Of a stretch of 64,000 nucleotides of DNA, positions 1 to 8,343 are shown one piece after another; positions within the stretch are counted from its first letter, which is position 1, and each line of letters starts with the position of its first letter. The stretch comes from an uncultured bacterium (GTDB lineage Bacteria > Bacteroidota > Bacteroidia > Bacteroidales > Rikenellaceae): contig CAJMNH010000001.1 of assembly GCA_905214725.1 (NCBI GenBank), forward strand, positions 248,001 to 312,000. The letters run 5' to 3'. The notes beneath the pieces were generated by a model. The model was not told where the DNA came from, ran no database searches, and worked only from the letters and a program-made list of their open reading frames with translations. The translations under genes were made by a program, and so were the position numbers.

Positions 1-1
1 G

Positions 2-184
2 GCCGCTATCCGAAAACTGTCGGAAAAGGTTCCGATCATTGCTGTGACGGCCTTTGCCTATCCCGAAGACATGCGCCGGATTCTCAACAGCGGATTCGAC
101 GGCTGCCTGCCCAAGCCGGTGAATGCAGACAATCTGAAGAAGAAAATTACGGAATTGTGCCGTACCGATGAAAATTCGCGGTAG
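2..184 (+). CDS. C-terminal end of a receiver (REC) domain protein, partial
   Basis: The gene enters from the left edge, and 60 codons are visible before a TAG stop. The peptide contains IIAVTAFAY followed by GFDGCLPKPV, which match the beta4-alpha4 and beta5 segments of a response-regulator receiver domain: the T after AV is the switch threonine and the K of KPV the invariant lysine. The domain sits at the very C-terminus, as in Bacteroidota hybrid histidine kinases, so a hybrid sensor kinase or a stand-alone regulator are both possible. The phosphoacceptor Asp would lie outside the window. A strong hairpin follows the stop. Confidence 0.8.
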   Translation, partial: AAIRKLSEKVPIIAVTAFAYPEDMRRILNSGFDGCLPKPVNADNLKKKITELCRTDENSR

Positions 185-214
185 CGGCAAGACCGGATTC
201 CTCCGGGAAATAGA

Positions 215-248
215 TCACAAAGCCTACGTCGAAACGTGGGCTTTGTGA
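215..248 (+). terminator. Hairpin terminator after the receiver gene
   Basis: A 15-bp inverted repeat (215-229 with 234-248, one G-T pair) with a CGAA loop begins about 30 bases after the stop codon. It is followed by a short T-containing stretch but no long T run. The rest of the 185-530 interval holds only this hairpin and the promoter region of the next gene. Confidence 0.6.
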
Positions 249-455
249 TTGTATAAGGGTCGAGAACCGATCTCGCAGTCGTTCGCAAACCGAGTCGGGT
301 TATTTTTATGTGAAGGGGAATTCTTCGGACGATTCGCCGGTCCGTTCGTCCCGATTATCCGATAGCCCGCAATTCCGATTTGAAGATGGTTTTTCCATTT
401 CGCCGGCCATCGAGAAGCGGGAAGAGCATAAGTTTCCAAAAAAATATTAACAAAA

Positions 456-488
456 TTGTTGGATATTTCGGATCTATCCGTATATTTG
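456..488 (+). promoter_or_regulatory. Bacteroidota-type promoter of the TetR/efflux operon
   Basis: A -33-like TTGTTGG (456-462) and a -7 TATATTTG (481-488) are separated by about 19 bases, the usual spacing for the primary sigma factor of Bacteroidota. It lies about 45 bases upstream of the TetR start and should drive the whole operon. Confidence 0.7.
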
Positions 489-494
489 CACTGA

Positions 495-520
495 CAATAT
501 TGTTAAATATAACTGTTAAC
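495..520. promoter_or_regulatory. Candidate TetR operator
   Basis: Just downstream of the promoter lies CAATATTG (495-502), a perfect palindrome, overlapping GTTAA-N9-TTAAC (502-520), a second inverted repeat. The location between promoter and TetR start fits autorepression by the first gene product, but no family consensus supports the exact site. Confidence 0.35.
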
Positions 521-530
521 TCACGATAAA

Positions 531-1157
531 ATGGGAGAAAAACCGGCACAGAACAAGGAACAGGCGATACTGAAAGCCGCCGAATGCGAGTTCCTTGCCA
601 AAGGATTCGCAGGTGCGCGGACGACTTCGATTGCCGAAGCGGCCGGTGTGACACACGCCATGCTGCATTACTATTTTCGAACGAAAGAACAACTTTTCGA
701 ACGCATTCTCGACGAGAAAATGCATCTGATGGGCCAATCCGTTTTGCGGGCTTTCGGGCAATCGGGACTGCCGCTGACGGAGCGGATTCGGGACGGGATA
801 GAGCGTCATTTCGATTTCATCGTAGCCAATCCCGATATGCCGCGCTTTATCGTCAACGAGGTCTTTTCGAGACCGGAACGCTACGAGACGATGCAGATGC
901 GCATGCGGAAAATAGCCGAAGTGTTGATACGCGACGTTCAGAAGGACCTCGACGCATCGGCCGAGCGGGGTGAGACGGAACGGGTGGACGTGCGGATGCT
1001 GATGCTCGATATCATTTCGCTCAACGTCTTCCCGTTTATCGCCTATCCGGTCGTCGAACCGATTCTCGGAGACATGACCGCCGACAGGAAGCGCTTTTTC
1101 GAAGCGCGCAAGGCTGAAAATGTAGAGATCATCATGCGTCGCCTTAAAAAATCGTAA
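531..1157 (+). CDS. TetR/AcrR family transcriptional regulator
   Basis: The 208-residue protein has an N-terminal TetR helix-turn-helix (about residues 8-58, with the typical TSIAEAAGV and HYYFRTKEQLF segments) and an all-helical C-terminal half expected to bind ligand and dimerise. It is the first gene of a same-strand operon; only three bases separate it from the TolC-like gene. By analogy with E. coli CecR (YbiH), which controls ybhGFSR, it probably represses this exporter and itself until an inducer binds. The ligand cannot be read from sequence. The start chosen follows the promoter directly. Confidence 0.9.
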   Translation: MGEKPAQNKEQAILKAAECEFLAKGFAGARTTSIAEAAGVTHAMLHYYFRTKEQLFERILDEKMHLMGQSVLRAFGQSGLPLTERIRDGIERHFDFIVANPDMPRFIVNEVFSRPERYETMQMRMRKIAEVLIRDVQKDLDASAERGETERVDVRMLMLDIISLNVFPFIAYPVVEPILGDMTADRKRFFEARKAENVEIIMRRLKKS

Positions 1158-1160
1158 CCT

Positions 1161-2441
1161 ATGAAACGGCTTATTTTACTATGCGGATATTTGCTGACCG
1201 GATTTTCGGCCAGCGCCCAGCTGACGCTCGACGAGTGCCGTGCGTTGGCGCGAACTCATTACCCCGAAATCCGTCAGTACGATCTCGTACGGCAGACGGA
1301 GGAGTATACGCTTTCGAATGCACGGCGGGCATGGCTGCCGCAACTCTCGTTTTCGGCGCAGGCTACGTGGCAAACATCCGTACCCGCTTTCCCCGATGCG
1401 TTGACCGGTATGCTCTCCCAATACGGAATGGGAATGCCCGGAATGAATAAGGATCAATACAAAGTGCAGTTGGAATTGAACCAAACGCTTTGGGACGGCG
1501 GCAAGACGTCGGCCGACAAGCGAATTGCCGAAGCTGAAGCCGTCGAACAACGGCAAGCGACGGACGTAGATCTTTATGCGTTGGAAGGGCGCGTGGACGA
1601 TCTCTATTTCGGCATCCTGCTGCTCGACGAGCGGATCGTACAGACCCGCCTGACGCTCGAACTGCTTCGCAGCAATCTCGACAAGATGCGTTCGCTGCAA
1701 CAGCATGGGGCGGCGATGCAGACCGACGTCGACACGGTCGAAGCCGAATTGCTGACCGTCAACCAGCAGCTTACGCAGGTCGAAGCCTCGCGTGACAGTT
1801 ACCGCCGCATGCTGGAGGTCTTTATCGGGAGACCGCTGAATGGAGAATCGTTGTCATTGCCGGACGTTACGGAGTCGGCATCCATGGAGCCGGCGCGGCC
1901 GGAGTTGGCCCTGTTCGATGCCCGAGCAGCGAAACTCGCGGCGCAGCAGCGGCTGGTGAAGTCGGCGACGCGCCCCCGTTTCGGACTTTTCGCACAGGGT
2001 TACTACGGATACCCGGGGATGGATTATTTCGAGAGCATGATGTCGTCCGACTGGTCGTGGAACGCTCTGATCGGCGTGCGGATGTCGTGGAATTTCGGAG
2101 CTTACTATACAAAGAAGAACTCGTTGGGAAAACTCCGTACGGCGCAGCGGCAAATCGATGTGCAACGCGATGTCTTCCTCTTCAACACGCGGTTGCAGAC
2201 AACCGAGGAGAGCGGCGACATCGCCCGTCTGCGCAAGGCGTTGGCCGACGACGATCGCATCGTGCAATTGCGCCGTTCGGTGCGCGAAGCCGCTGAGTCG
2301 AAATTGCGCAACGGCGTAATCGACACCAACGATCTGCTGCGGAAGATCACCGAGGAGGCGACGGCCGCCACGGCCCGCTCGGCTCGTGAAATCGAATTGC
2401 TGAAGACCATTTATGAATTGAAACATACGATAAACCGATAA
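1161..2441 (+). CDS. TolC-like outer membrane efflux protein
   Basis: The 426-residue protein starts with a signal peptide (about 1-19, ending SASA) and continues as long heptad-rich helical segments typical of outer membrane efflux factors. Two half repeats are suggested by LTLDECRALA near the N-terminus and a second helical block after about residue 215. It would form the trimeric outer-membrane and periplasmic duct of the exporter. It lies between the regulator and the membrane fusion protein with almost no spacing, so it is co-transcribed. Family assignment is firm; the exported substrate is unknown. Confidence 0.9.
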   Translation: MKRLILLCGYLLTGFSASAQLTLDECRALARTHYPEIRQYDLVRQTEEYTLSNARRAWLPQLSFSAQATWQTSVPAFPDALTGMLSQYGMGMPGMNKDQYKVQLELNQTLWDGGKTSADKRIAEAEAVEQRQATDVDLYALEGRVDDLYFGILLLDERIVQTRLTLELLRSNLDKMRSLQQHGAAMQTDVDTVEAELLTVNQQLTQVEASRDSYRRMLEVFIGRPLNGESLSLPDVTESASMEPARPELALFDARAAKLAAQQRLVKSATRPRFGLFAQGYYGYPGMDYFESMMSSDWSWNALIGVRMSWNFGAYYTKKNSLGKLRTAQRQIDVQRDVFLFNTRLQTTEESGDIARLRKALADDDRIVQLRRSVREAAESKLRNGVIDTNDLLRKITEEATAATARSAREIELLKTIYELKHTINR

Positions 2442-2446
2442 AAAAC

Positions 2447-3334
2447 ATGAAACGAATTCTTATCTGCGGGGTTGCGTCGCTGATTGCGGTCGCCTGCGGC
2501 GATAACGGAAATTTCGATGCTACGGGAACGTTCGAGGCGACGGAGATCGTCGTGTCGGCCGAAGCTGCCGGACGCATTCTCTATTTCGATGTCGAAGAGG
2601 GCGATTCGCTGCAAGCCGGCCGGTCGGTCGGGGCCATCGACACCGTGCAACTCTATCTGCAAAAATTGCAGCTGGAACGTCAGCGCGCTTCGGTGCGGAG
2701 CAACCGGCCCGATATTGCGAAACAGGCCTCATCGCTGCGCGAACAGATCGCCAAACAGCAGATCGAACGCCGCCGTGTGGAGAATCTCCTGAAAGACGGT
2801 GCGGCTACGACCAAACAACTGGACGATATCGATGCGCAACTGAAGGTGCTCGGCGGACAGTTGGACGCCCTGCTTTCGACGCTGAAAAACAACATTGCGT
2901 CGATCGACGAAAATTCGTCGGCTATCGAGTTGCAGATCGCACAGATCGACGACCGGCTCGCCAAATGCCGCATCGCATCGCCCGTGACGGGAACCGTGCT
3001 GGCCAAATATGCGGAAGCGGGGGAGTTGGCTTCCGTCGGCCGGCCGCTGATGAAGGTCGCCGATCTCGATAAGATTTATCTGCGGGCCTATTTCACTTCG
3101 GATCAGTTGGCCGATCTGCATCTCGGAGAAGAGGTGACGGTAACGGCCGATTTCGGCGGGGAACAACAGATCGATTATCCGGGACGTATCACATGGATCG
3201 CGTCGGAGAGCGAATTTACGCCCAAGACCATTCAGACGCGCAATGCGCGGGCTAATTTGGTCTACGCGGCGAAAATCGCCGTGGAGAATGACGGCCGGCT
3301 TAAAATCGGCCTTTACGGAGAGGTGAAACGATAA
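2447..3334 (+). CDS. HlyD-type periplasmic adaptor (membrane fusion protein)
   Basis: The 295-residue protein begins with a hydrophobic leader ending in AVAC, so it may be a lipoprotein (the lipobox is imperfect). After it come half a lipoyl/biotinyl-like fold (AAGRILYFDVEEGD), a long coiled-coil hairpin (about 70-165), the second lipoyl half (SPVTGTVLAKYAEAGE) and a beta-barrel. This is the order seen in YbhG-like adaptors, which connect an inner-membrane ABC transporter with a TolC duct. It starts five bases after the TolC-like gene and ends just before the ATPases. Confidence 0.9.
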   Translation: MKRILICGVASLIAVACGDNGNFDATGTFEATEIVVSAEAAGRILYFDVEEGDSLQAGRSVGAIDTVQLYLQKLQLERQRASVRSNRPDIAKQASSLREQIAKQQIERRRVENLLKDGAATTKQLDDIDAQLKVLGGQLDALLSTLKNNIASIDENSSAIELQIAQIDDRLAKCRIASPVTGTVLAKYAEAGELASVGRPLMKVADLDKIYLRAYFTSDQLADLHLGEEVTVTADFGGEQQIDYPGRITWIASESEFTPKTIQTRNARANLVYAAKIAVENDGRLKIGLYGEVKR

Positions 3335-3339
3335 GACCG

Positions 3340-4257
3340 ATGGCTGTACAGAATGCCATAGAGATTCGCAATCTGACCAAGCGTTACGGTTCGCTGACAG
3401 CGCTCGACAATGTGTCGTTCGCGGTCGGACGGGGCGAGTTGTTCGGTCTGATCGGCCCCGACGGAGCCGGCAAGACGACGCTTTTCCGGTTGCTCACGAC
3501 GCTGATCGAACCCGACGAAGGAGAGGCGGCCGTAGACGGATACGACACCGTTGGGGAGTACCGGCAGATTCGCGGAATCGCAGGATATATGCCGGGCCGG
3601 TTTTCGCTCTATCCCGATCTGTCGGTCGAAGAGAACCTCGCCTTTTTCGCAGCGCTGTTCGGGGTGAAAATTACGGACAATTACGACCTGATTGCGCCCA
3701 TATACCGTCAGATTGAACCCTTCCGTACGCGCCGAGCCGGAAAACTTTCGGGAGGCATGAAGCAGAAACTCGCACTCTGCTGCGCCCTGATCCATCGACC
3801 TTCGGTGCTGTTCCTCGATGAACCGACGACGGGCGTGGACGCCGTGTCGCGCAGTGAATTCTGGGATATGCTCTCCGAGTTGAAAAGCAAGGGGATTACG
3901 ATTCTCGTCTCGACTCCTTACATGGACGAGGCATGCCGTTGCGACCGTGTTGCACTTTGCAACAACGGTAAAATCCTCCGCATCGACACGCCGCAGGGAA
4001 TCGTCGAGAACTTCGGAGAACCGCTCTATGCACTCTCGGGCGACGATATGTACGGCCTGCTGATCGAAGCGCGCCGACATGCCGACGTAAAGGAGTGCTA
4101 TCCGTTCGGCGAAGCGCACCACCTGATTGCGGGCGAGGGATTCGATGCCGGACGGTTCACCCGCGAACTGACCGGACGGGGTTTTCGGAATGTAACGCTT
4201 CTTCCCGTAGAGGCGGGAATAGAGGATGTCTTCATAAAACTGATGCGCCATGAGTGA
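3340..4257 (+). CDS. ABC transporter ATP-binding protein (first of two)
   Basis: The 305-residue ATPase has a Walker A (GPDGAGKT, about 39-46), a complete signature (LSGGMKQ, about 136-142) and a Walker B with catalytic Glu (VLFLDEP). The C-terminal extension after residue 220 is typical of ABC-2 drug/polysaccharide exporters. It corresponds to the N-terminal half of E. coli YbhF, where both ATPases are one polypeptide. The last eight bases overlap the next ATPase gene, which implies translational coupling and a heterodimeric motor. Confidence 0.92.
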   Translation: MAVQNAIEIRNLTKRYGSLTALDNVSFAVGRGELFGLIGPDGAGKTTLFRLLTTLIEPDEGEAAVDGYDTVGEYRQIRGIAGYMPGRFSLYPDLSVEENLAFFAALFGVKITDNYDLIAPIYRQIEPFRTRRAGKLSGGMKQKLALCCALIHRPSVLFLDEPTTGVDAVSRSEFWDMLSELKSKGITILVSTPYMDEACRCDRVALCNNGKILRIDTPQGIVENFGEPLYALSGDDMYGLLIEARRHADVKECYPFGEAHHLIAGEGFDAGRFTRELTGRGFRNVTLLPVEAGIEDVFIKLMRHE

Positions 4258-4990
4258 TCCGATCATATCCGTCAGAGATCTGTGTAAAAAATTCGGCGAT
4301 TTTACCGCTGTCGACCGTATTTCGTTCGACGTGGGTCGGGGTGAAATCTTCGGCTTTTTAGGTGCCAACGGCGCCGGAAAGACGACGGCCATGCGGATGC
4401 TGTGCGGGCTGAGTTATCCCACGTCGGGAAGCGGCACGGTCGCCGGATTCGACGTGATGCGCGAGGGAGAGCGGATCAAGCGCCATATCGGCTATATGAG
4501 CCAGCGGTTTTCGCTTTACGACGATCTTACGGTACGGGAGAATATTCGTCTCTATGCGGGCATCTACGGTCTCTCGCGGATGCAGACGCTGCGCCGTACC
4601 GTGGCGGTGCTGCGTCGTCTCGATTTCCGTTCGGAGATCAATACGCTGGTGGGTTCCCTGCCGCTCGGATGGAAGCAGAAACTGGCTTTTTCCGTTGCGA
4701 CGCTTCATCGTCCCGAGGTGGTTTTTCTCGACGAGCCGACGGGCGGCGTCGATCCGCTGACGCGCCGTCAATTCTGGGAGATGATCTACGAAACGGCAGC
4801 TGCGGGGACGACGGTTTTCGTCACGACGCACTATATGGACGAGGCGGAATACTGTTCGCGCGTGTCGATCATGGTCGACGGCCGGATATGCGCGCTGGGA
4901 ACTCCGGCCGAACTGAAAAAACAATATGCCACAGGGTCGATGGACGAGGTGTTCCGAACATTGGCCCGCACGGCGAAACGCTCGGAATAA
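4250..4990 (+). CDS. ABC transporter ATP-binding protein (second of two)
   Basis: The 246-residue ATPase has Walker A (GANGAGKT, about 38-45) and Walker B (VVFLDEP). Its signature motif reads LPLGWKQ instead of LSGGQ, which is usual for the second ATPase half of YbhF-like proteins. The start overlaps the end of the preceding ATPase gene, and one base separates its stop from the permease start. Together the two ATPases should power the two ABC-2 permeases downstream. Confidence 0.92.
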   Translation: MSDPIISVRDLCKKFGDFTAVDRISFDVGRGEIFGFLGANGAGKTTAMRMLCGLSYPTSGSGTVAGFDVMREGERIKRHIGYMSQRFSLYDDLTVRENIRLYAGIYGLSRMQTLRRTVAVLRRLDFRSEINTLVGSLPLGWKQKLAFSVATLHRPEVVFLDEPTGGVDPLTRRQFWEMIYETAAAGTTVFVTTHYMDEAEYCSRVSIMVDGRICALGTPAELKKQYATGSMDEVFRTLARTAKRSE

Positions 4991-4991
4991 G

Positions 4992-6080
4992 ATGAACGGT
5001 TTCCTGTCATTCGTTAAAAAGGAGATGCTGCACATCCTGCGCGACCGCCGCACGATGCTCATCGTTCTGCTGATGCCCGTGATCCAGCTGTTGCTGTTCG
5101 GATTCGCCATTTCGGTCGAGGTCAACAATATCGATTTCGCCGCAGTCGTTTCCCACCGAACCGAAGCGGTGCGCCGGCACGTGGATCGTATCGCCGTCAA
5201 TCCCTATTTCAGCTTCAAAGGGTACCTGCCGCAGCGCGAGGCGGACGAAGCGCTTCGTATGGGTAAAGTCAGTGCCGTCGTGGTTTTTGCCGACGACTAC
5301 GACAAACGGACCGCCGCCGGTTACAGCGTGCCGGGCAGTGCCGTGCAACTGATTTTCGATGCGTCGAATCCCAACAACGCCTCTTCCGGTGCGGGATACC
5401 TGCAAAGCATCCTGCTCTCGGAAGGGCAGGCCGGAGCGCCGACGCCGGAACTGCACTTGCTCTACAATCCGCAGATGAAGAGCGCCTTTAACTTCGTTCC
5501 GGGTCTGATGGGCTTGATATTCATGCTGATCTGCGCCATGATGACCTCCGTGTCGATCGTCCGCGAAAAAGAGACCGGAACGATGGAAGTGCTGCTCGTG
5601 TCGCCCGTGCGGCCGTTGCGGATCGTCTTCGCCAAAATGATTCCCTATCTCCTGCTTTCGGGTGTCAATCTGGCGACAATTCTGCTGCTGGCCCGTTTCG
5701 TACTGGGCGTGCCGATGTCGGGCAGCGTCATCGGGTTGGTGGGGATATCCCTTCTGTATCTTGTGCTGGCGCTTGCACTGGGGCTGTTTATTTCGACGAT
5801 GGCGGACAGTCAGGTCACGGCGATGCTTATTTCGGGCATGCTGCTTATCCTGCCGCTCATCATGCTTTCGGGAATGGTGTTTCCCATCGAAAATATGCCC
5901 GGTATCCTGCAAGGCCTCTCCTGTATAATTCCCGCTCGCTGGTATATTGAGGCCGTGCGTAAACTGATGATCGAAGGCCTGCCTTTCACCGCTGTGCTGA
6001 AGGAGTTCGCCTTTCTTCTGGTCATGACCGGCGCGCTGCTCGGTGTCGCACTTAAAAAATTCAACGATAAACTCGAATAA
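4992..6080 (+). CDS. ABC-2 type permease (first of two)
   Basis: The 362-residue permease starts MNGFLSFVKKEM and shows one N-terminal membrane helix, a long extracytoplasmic domain (about 45-180) and five or six C-terminal membrane helices with the ABC-2 motif REKETGTMEVLLVSPV. A longer reading frame extends upstream inside the ATPase gene; I chose the ATG one base after the ATPase stop because the family begins with this K/E-rich helix before the first membrane segment. It pairs with the following permease, like YbhS/YbhR. Confidence 0.9.
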   Translation: MNGFLSFVKKEMLHILRDRRTMLIVLLMPVIQLLLFGFAISVEVNNIDFAAVVSHRTEAVRRHVDRIAVNPYFSFKGYLPQREADEALRMGKVSAVVVFADDYDKRTAAGYSVPGSAVQLIFDASNPNNASSGAGYLQSILLSEGQAGAPTPELHLLYNPQMKSAFNFVPGLMGLIFMLICAMMTSVSIVREKETGTMEVLLVSPVRPLRIVFAKMIPYLLLSGVNLATILLLARFVLGVPMSGSVIGLVGISLLYLVLALALGLFISTMADSQVTAMLISGMLLILPLIMLSGMVFPIENMPGILQGLSCIIPARWYIEAVRKLMIEGLPFTAVLKEFAFLLVMTGALLGVALKKFNDKLE

Positions 6081-6082
6081 CG

Positions 6083-7186
6083 ATGCGAACGTTACTTGTT
6101 TTACTCGATAAGGAGTTCCGGCAGTTTTTCCGCAATCCCTTTCTGCCCAAACTCGCGGTCGTCTTTCCGATGATGGTGATGCTCGTTATTCCGTGGATCA
6201 CTACGATGGATGTCCGGCATGTCGGCATTTCGGTGGTCGATAACGATCGTTCGGCGGTTTCACAGCGGCTCGTTCAGAAAATCGGCGCTTCGGACTATTT
6301 CACGCTTTACAATGTCACGGAACATTACGCCGCTGCGCTTGCGGCGCTGGAGCAGGGAGACGTCGATGTGATCGTCGAAATTCCCGACGGTTTCGATCGC
6401 TCGATTGCGGAGCGTTCGCCGTTAAAGGTCAGCATTACGGCCAACGGCGTAAATGCCCTCAAGGGCAGCCTCGGCTCACAATATATGGTGCAGACCGTGA
6501 TGCAGACCTTGGCCGAATTGTCCGATGAGCAGGGATCGGTCGCCGTGCCCGATCTGATTACGGTGCAGAACCGCTACAATCCGACGCTCGACTACCGGAT
6601 CTACATGATTCCCGCGTTGATGATCATGCTGCTGATCATGCTGTGCGGCTTCCTGCCGGCGTTGAATCTCGTGGGGGAGAAGGAGCGGGGGACGATCGAG
6701 CAGATCAACGTAACGCCCGTCAGCCACTTGACGTTTACGCTGGCGAAGTTGATTCCCTACTGGATTATCGGACTCGTCGTGTTGTCGATCGCCATGCTGC
6801 TGGGAAGGCTCGTTTATGGGCTGGCTCCCGTCGGAGCGGTCGGAGCGATCTATCTGGCCGCAGTGCTTTTCATCTTCACGATGTCGGGTCTCGGCGTGGC
6901 GATTGCCAACCAGTCGGAGACGATGCAGCAGACCATGTTCGTGATGTTCTTCTTCGTAATGATCTTCGTGCTGATGAGCGGACTGATTACTCCGATCGAG
7001 TCGATGCCCGAATGGGCGCAAACGATCACGCGGTTTCTTCCGCCCCGTTATTTTATTGCGATCATGCGCTCCGTTTATCTCAAGGGCGCCGCTCTCTGCG
7101 AACTGTGGGGCGATTACGTAGCGTTAGCTGTCTTCGCTGCCATTTTCAATATGCTGGCCGCATTGACTTACAGAAAACAGGCTTAG
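6083..7186 (+). CDS. ABC-2 type permease (second of two)
   Basis: The 367-residue protein has the same plan as the preceding permease: an N-terminal membrane helix, a large extracytoplasmic domain (about 45-175), then a membrane domain with GEKERGTIEQINVTPV, the ABC-2 permease motif. Two bases separate it from the first permease. It is the last gene of the exporter operon; a strong hairpin follows about 60 bases later. Substrates of the related E. coli system include cationic drugs and possibly Na+/Li+; this cannot be carried over with certainty. Confidence 0.9.
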   Translation: MRTLLVLLDKEFRQFFRNPFLPKLAVVFPMMVMLVIPWITTMDVRHVGISVVDNDRSAVSQRLVQKIGASDYFTLYNVTEHYAAALAALEQGDVDVIVEIPDGFDRSIAERSPLKVSITANGVNALKGSLGSQYMVQTVMQTLAELSDEQGSVAVPDLITVQNRYNPTLDYRIYMIPALMIMLLIMLCGFLPALNLVGEKERGTIEQINVTPVSHLTFTLAKLIPYWIIGLVVLSIAMLLGRLVYGLAPVGAVGAIYLAAVLFIFTMSGLGVAIANQSETMQQTMFVMFFFVMIFVLMSGLITPIESMPEWAQTITRFLPPRYFIAIMRSVYLKGAALCELWGDYVALAVFAAIFNMLAALTYRKQA

Positions 7187-7246
7187 TGAAAGTAAAGTGT
7201 GACGTTGCCGTTCGTTACAAAATCGTGTTATAACGGCTGTAAAAAC

Positions 7247-7284
7247 ATAATAGGGTGATAATCGTTTGATTATCACTCTATTAT
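7247..7284 (+). terminator. Terminator of the efflux operon
   Basis: A 17-bp inverted repeat (7247-7263 with 7268-7284, one G-T pair, loop GTTT) stands 60 bases after the last permease stop. It lies immediately left of the candidate left attachment repeat of island 1. Confidence 0.75.
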
Positions 7285-7289
7285 CCGAT

Positions 7290-7301
7290 AGCGGAAAACG
7301 G
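7290..7301. repeat. Candidate attachment repeat, left end of island 1
   Basis: AGCGGAAAACGG is identical to 12964-12975, the 3' end of tRNA-Gly read on the plus strand. Upstream the bases GA-T-A versus GA-G-A extend the match to 14 of 15. Its position exactly where the composition changes from GC-rich backbone to AT-rich DNA supports an att site. Confidence 0.6.
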
Positions 7302-7469
7302 AAACCGAACCTTTCGGTTTCTATCCATTATATATCAGCGTTTTAATGCGACTTCTAAATTTCCAGGTCACTATTAAGGAGTAGTGATCTTGCGCCGCAT
7401 TGCATTTCTATACTTCAATGGCAAAGATAGAAATTATTCATTATTATTATCATTTCCCAAAGACTTTAT

Positions 7470-8342
7470 TTAATATTGATCAGACCAGATTGTCAACTCA
7501 ATCAGACCATGTGTTAAACTTTCTATGGCATGACGCCCTATTTTATAAGTCCTGAGGGGATCTTCATGAACATACTCTCCGCAAGACCAATAAATGAAAT
7601 TAGACAGGTTGGATATTGTATTATTCTGATAAACGATTGTTGTCGGGCGATGTTGGGTGTCGGGATTTCCCGATAGATATTTCATTAGTTTATTGAACTC
7701 AATCATTCCATTCGGTTTGAACATTCGATCAGGAACAACAACTTTATTTCTTTGGTTGATTGATTTATAAATCAACTCGTGAAAACTGCGGATATTGGTA
7801 CAAATACCTTTAACAGTATACCCCGGCTTATCGCTCCATAAGTCTTCTAAGATAGATATAAGTAAACTCTCTGAATTTCCAACCATTTTGCCCGATCCGA
7901 GAATCCGAAACAATATCGGATTTTCACGCATTAATCGTGCAACATGAAAATGCTCGACGCAATATTTCAATTTTTCGAATAATGCATTTAATCCCTCGGG
8001 CGTTTTCAAAAAGATATGCTCATGAATATAGAGATCTTTAAATCGATCAAACTCTGTATCGTCGCCAGTTAGCACATATCTCGGTATCCGAACATAATTT
8101 TGATCCAGATAGCTTAATGCCACTGGAATGAAATTAGCATGTTCTATCTGTTGATCTCTGCGCATCAAACATTTAATATCTAGTATAATAGCAGATAATT
8201 TATGTGCACTGCACGATAGGGCATCTACCATCTCTTCGTAATTCGTCTTGTGAATTATACACATCTCCAGAGCAGCGGCTTCACGAGAAAAACTATCAGC
8301 GAAGTCTTTTTTATCGTCAACCAGTAAAATGTTGTTATTCAT
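7470..8342 (-). CDS. Receiver-domain protein with unrecognised C-terminal domain
   Basis: The chosen start gives 290 residues. Residues 1-120 form a receiver domain: acidic pair D9-D10 (ILLVDD), phosphoacceptor D55 (AIILDIK), switch Thr (YVLTGDD) and conserved Lys (IFLKTPE). The remaining 150 or so residues do not match any DNA-binding output domain I recognise; they include SLLISILEDLW and a C-terminal basic-aromatic stretch. The ATG at 8342 lies one base after the stop of the upstream methylase-kinase gene; an in-frame ATG at 8369 would overlap that gene by 26 bases. I infer it is the phosphorylation partner of that protein. Whether it is an enzyme, adaptor or toxin is open. Confidence 0.8.
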   Translation of the reverse strand: MNNNILLVDDKKDFADSFSREAAALEMCIIHKTNYEEMVDALSCSAHKLSAIILDIKCLMRRDQQIEHANFIPVALSYLDQNYVRIPRYVLTGDDTEFDRFKDLYIHEHIFLKTPEGLNALFEKLKYCVEHFHVARLMRENPILFRILGSGKMVGNSESLLISILEDLWSDKPGYTVKGICTNIRSFHELIYKSINQRNKVVVPDRMFKPNGMIEFNKLMKYLSGNPDTQHRPTTIVYQNNTISNLSNFIYWSCGEYVHEDPLRTYKIGRHAIESLTHGLIELTIWSDQY

Positions 8343-8343
8343 G

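Noticed and set aside
4250..4990. Degenerate ABC signature LPLGWKQ in the second ATPase
   Set aside because: The second ATPase half of YbhF-like proteins usually carries such a variant, so it is a family trait and not a defect.
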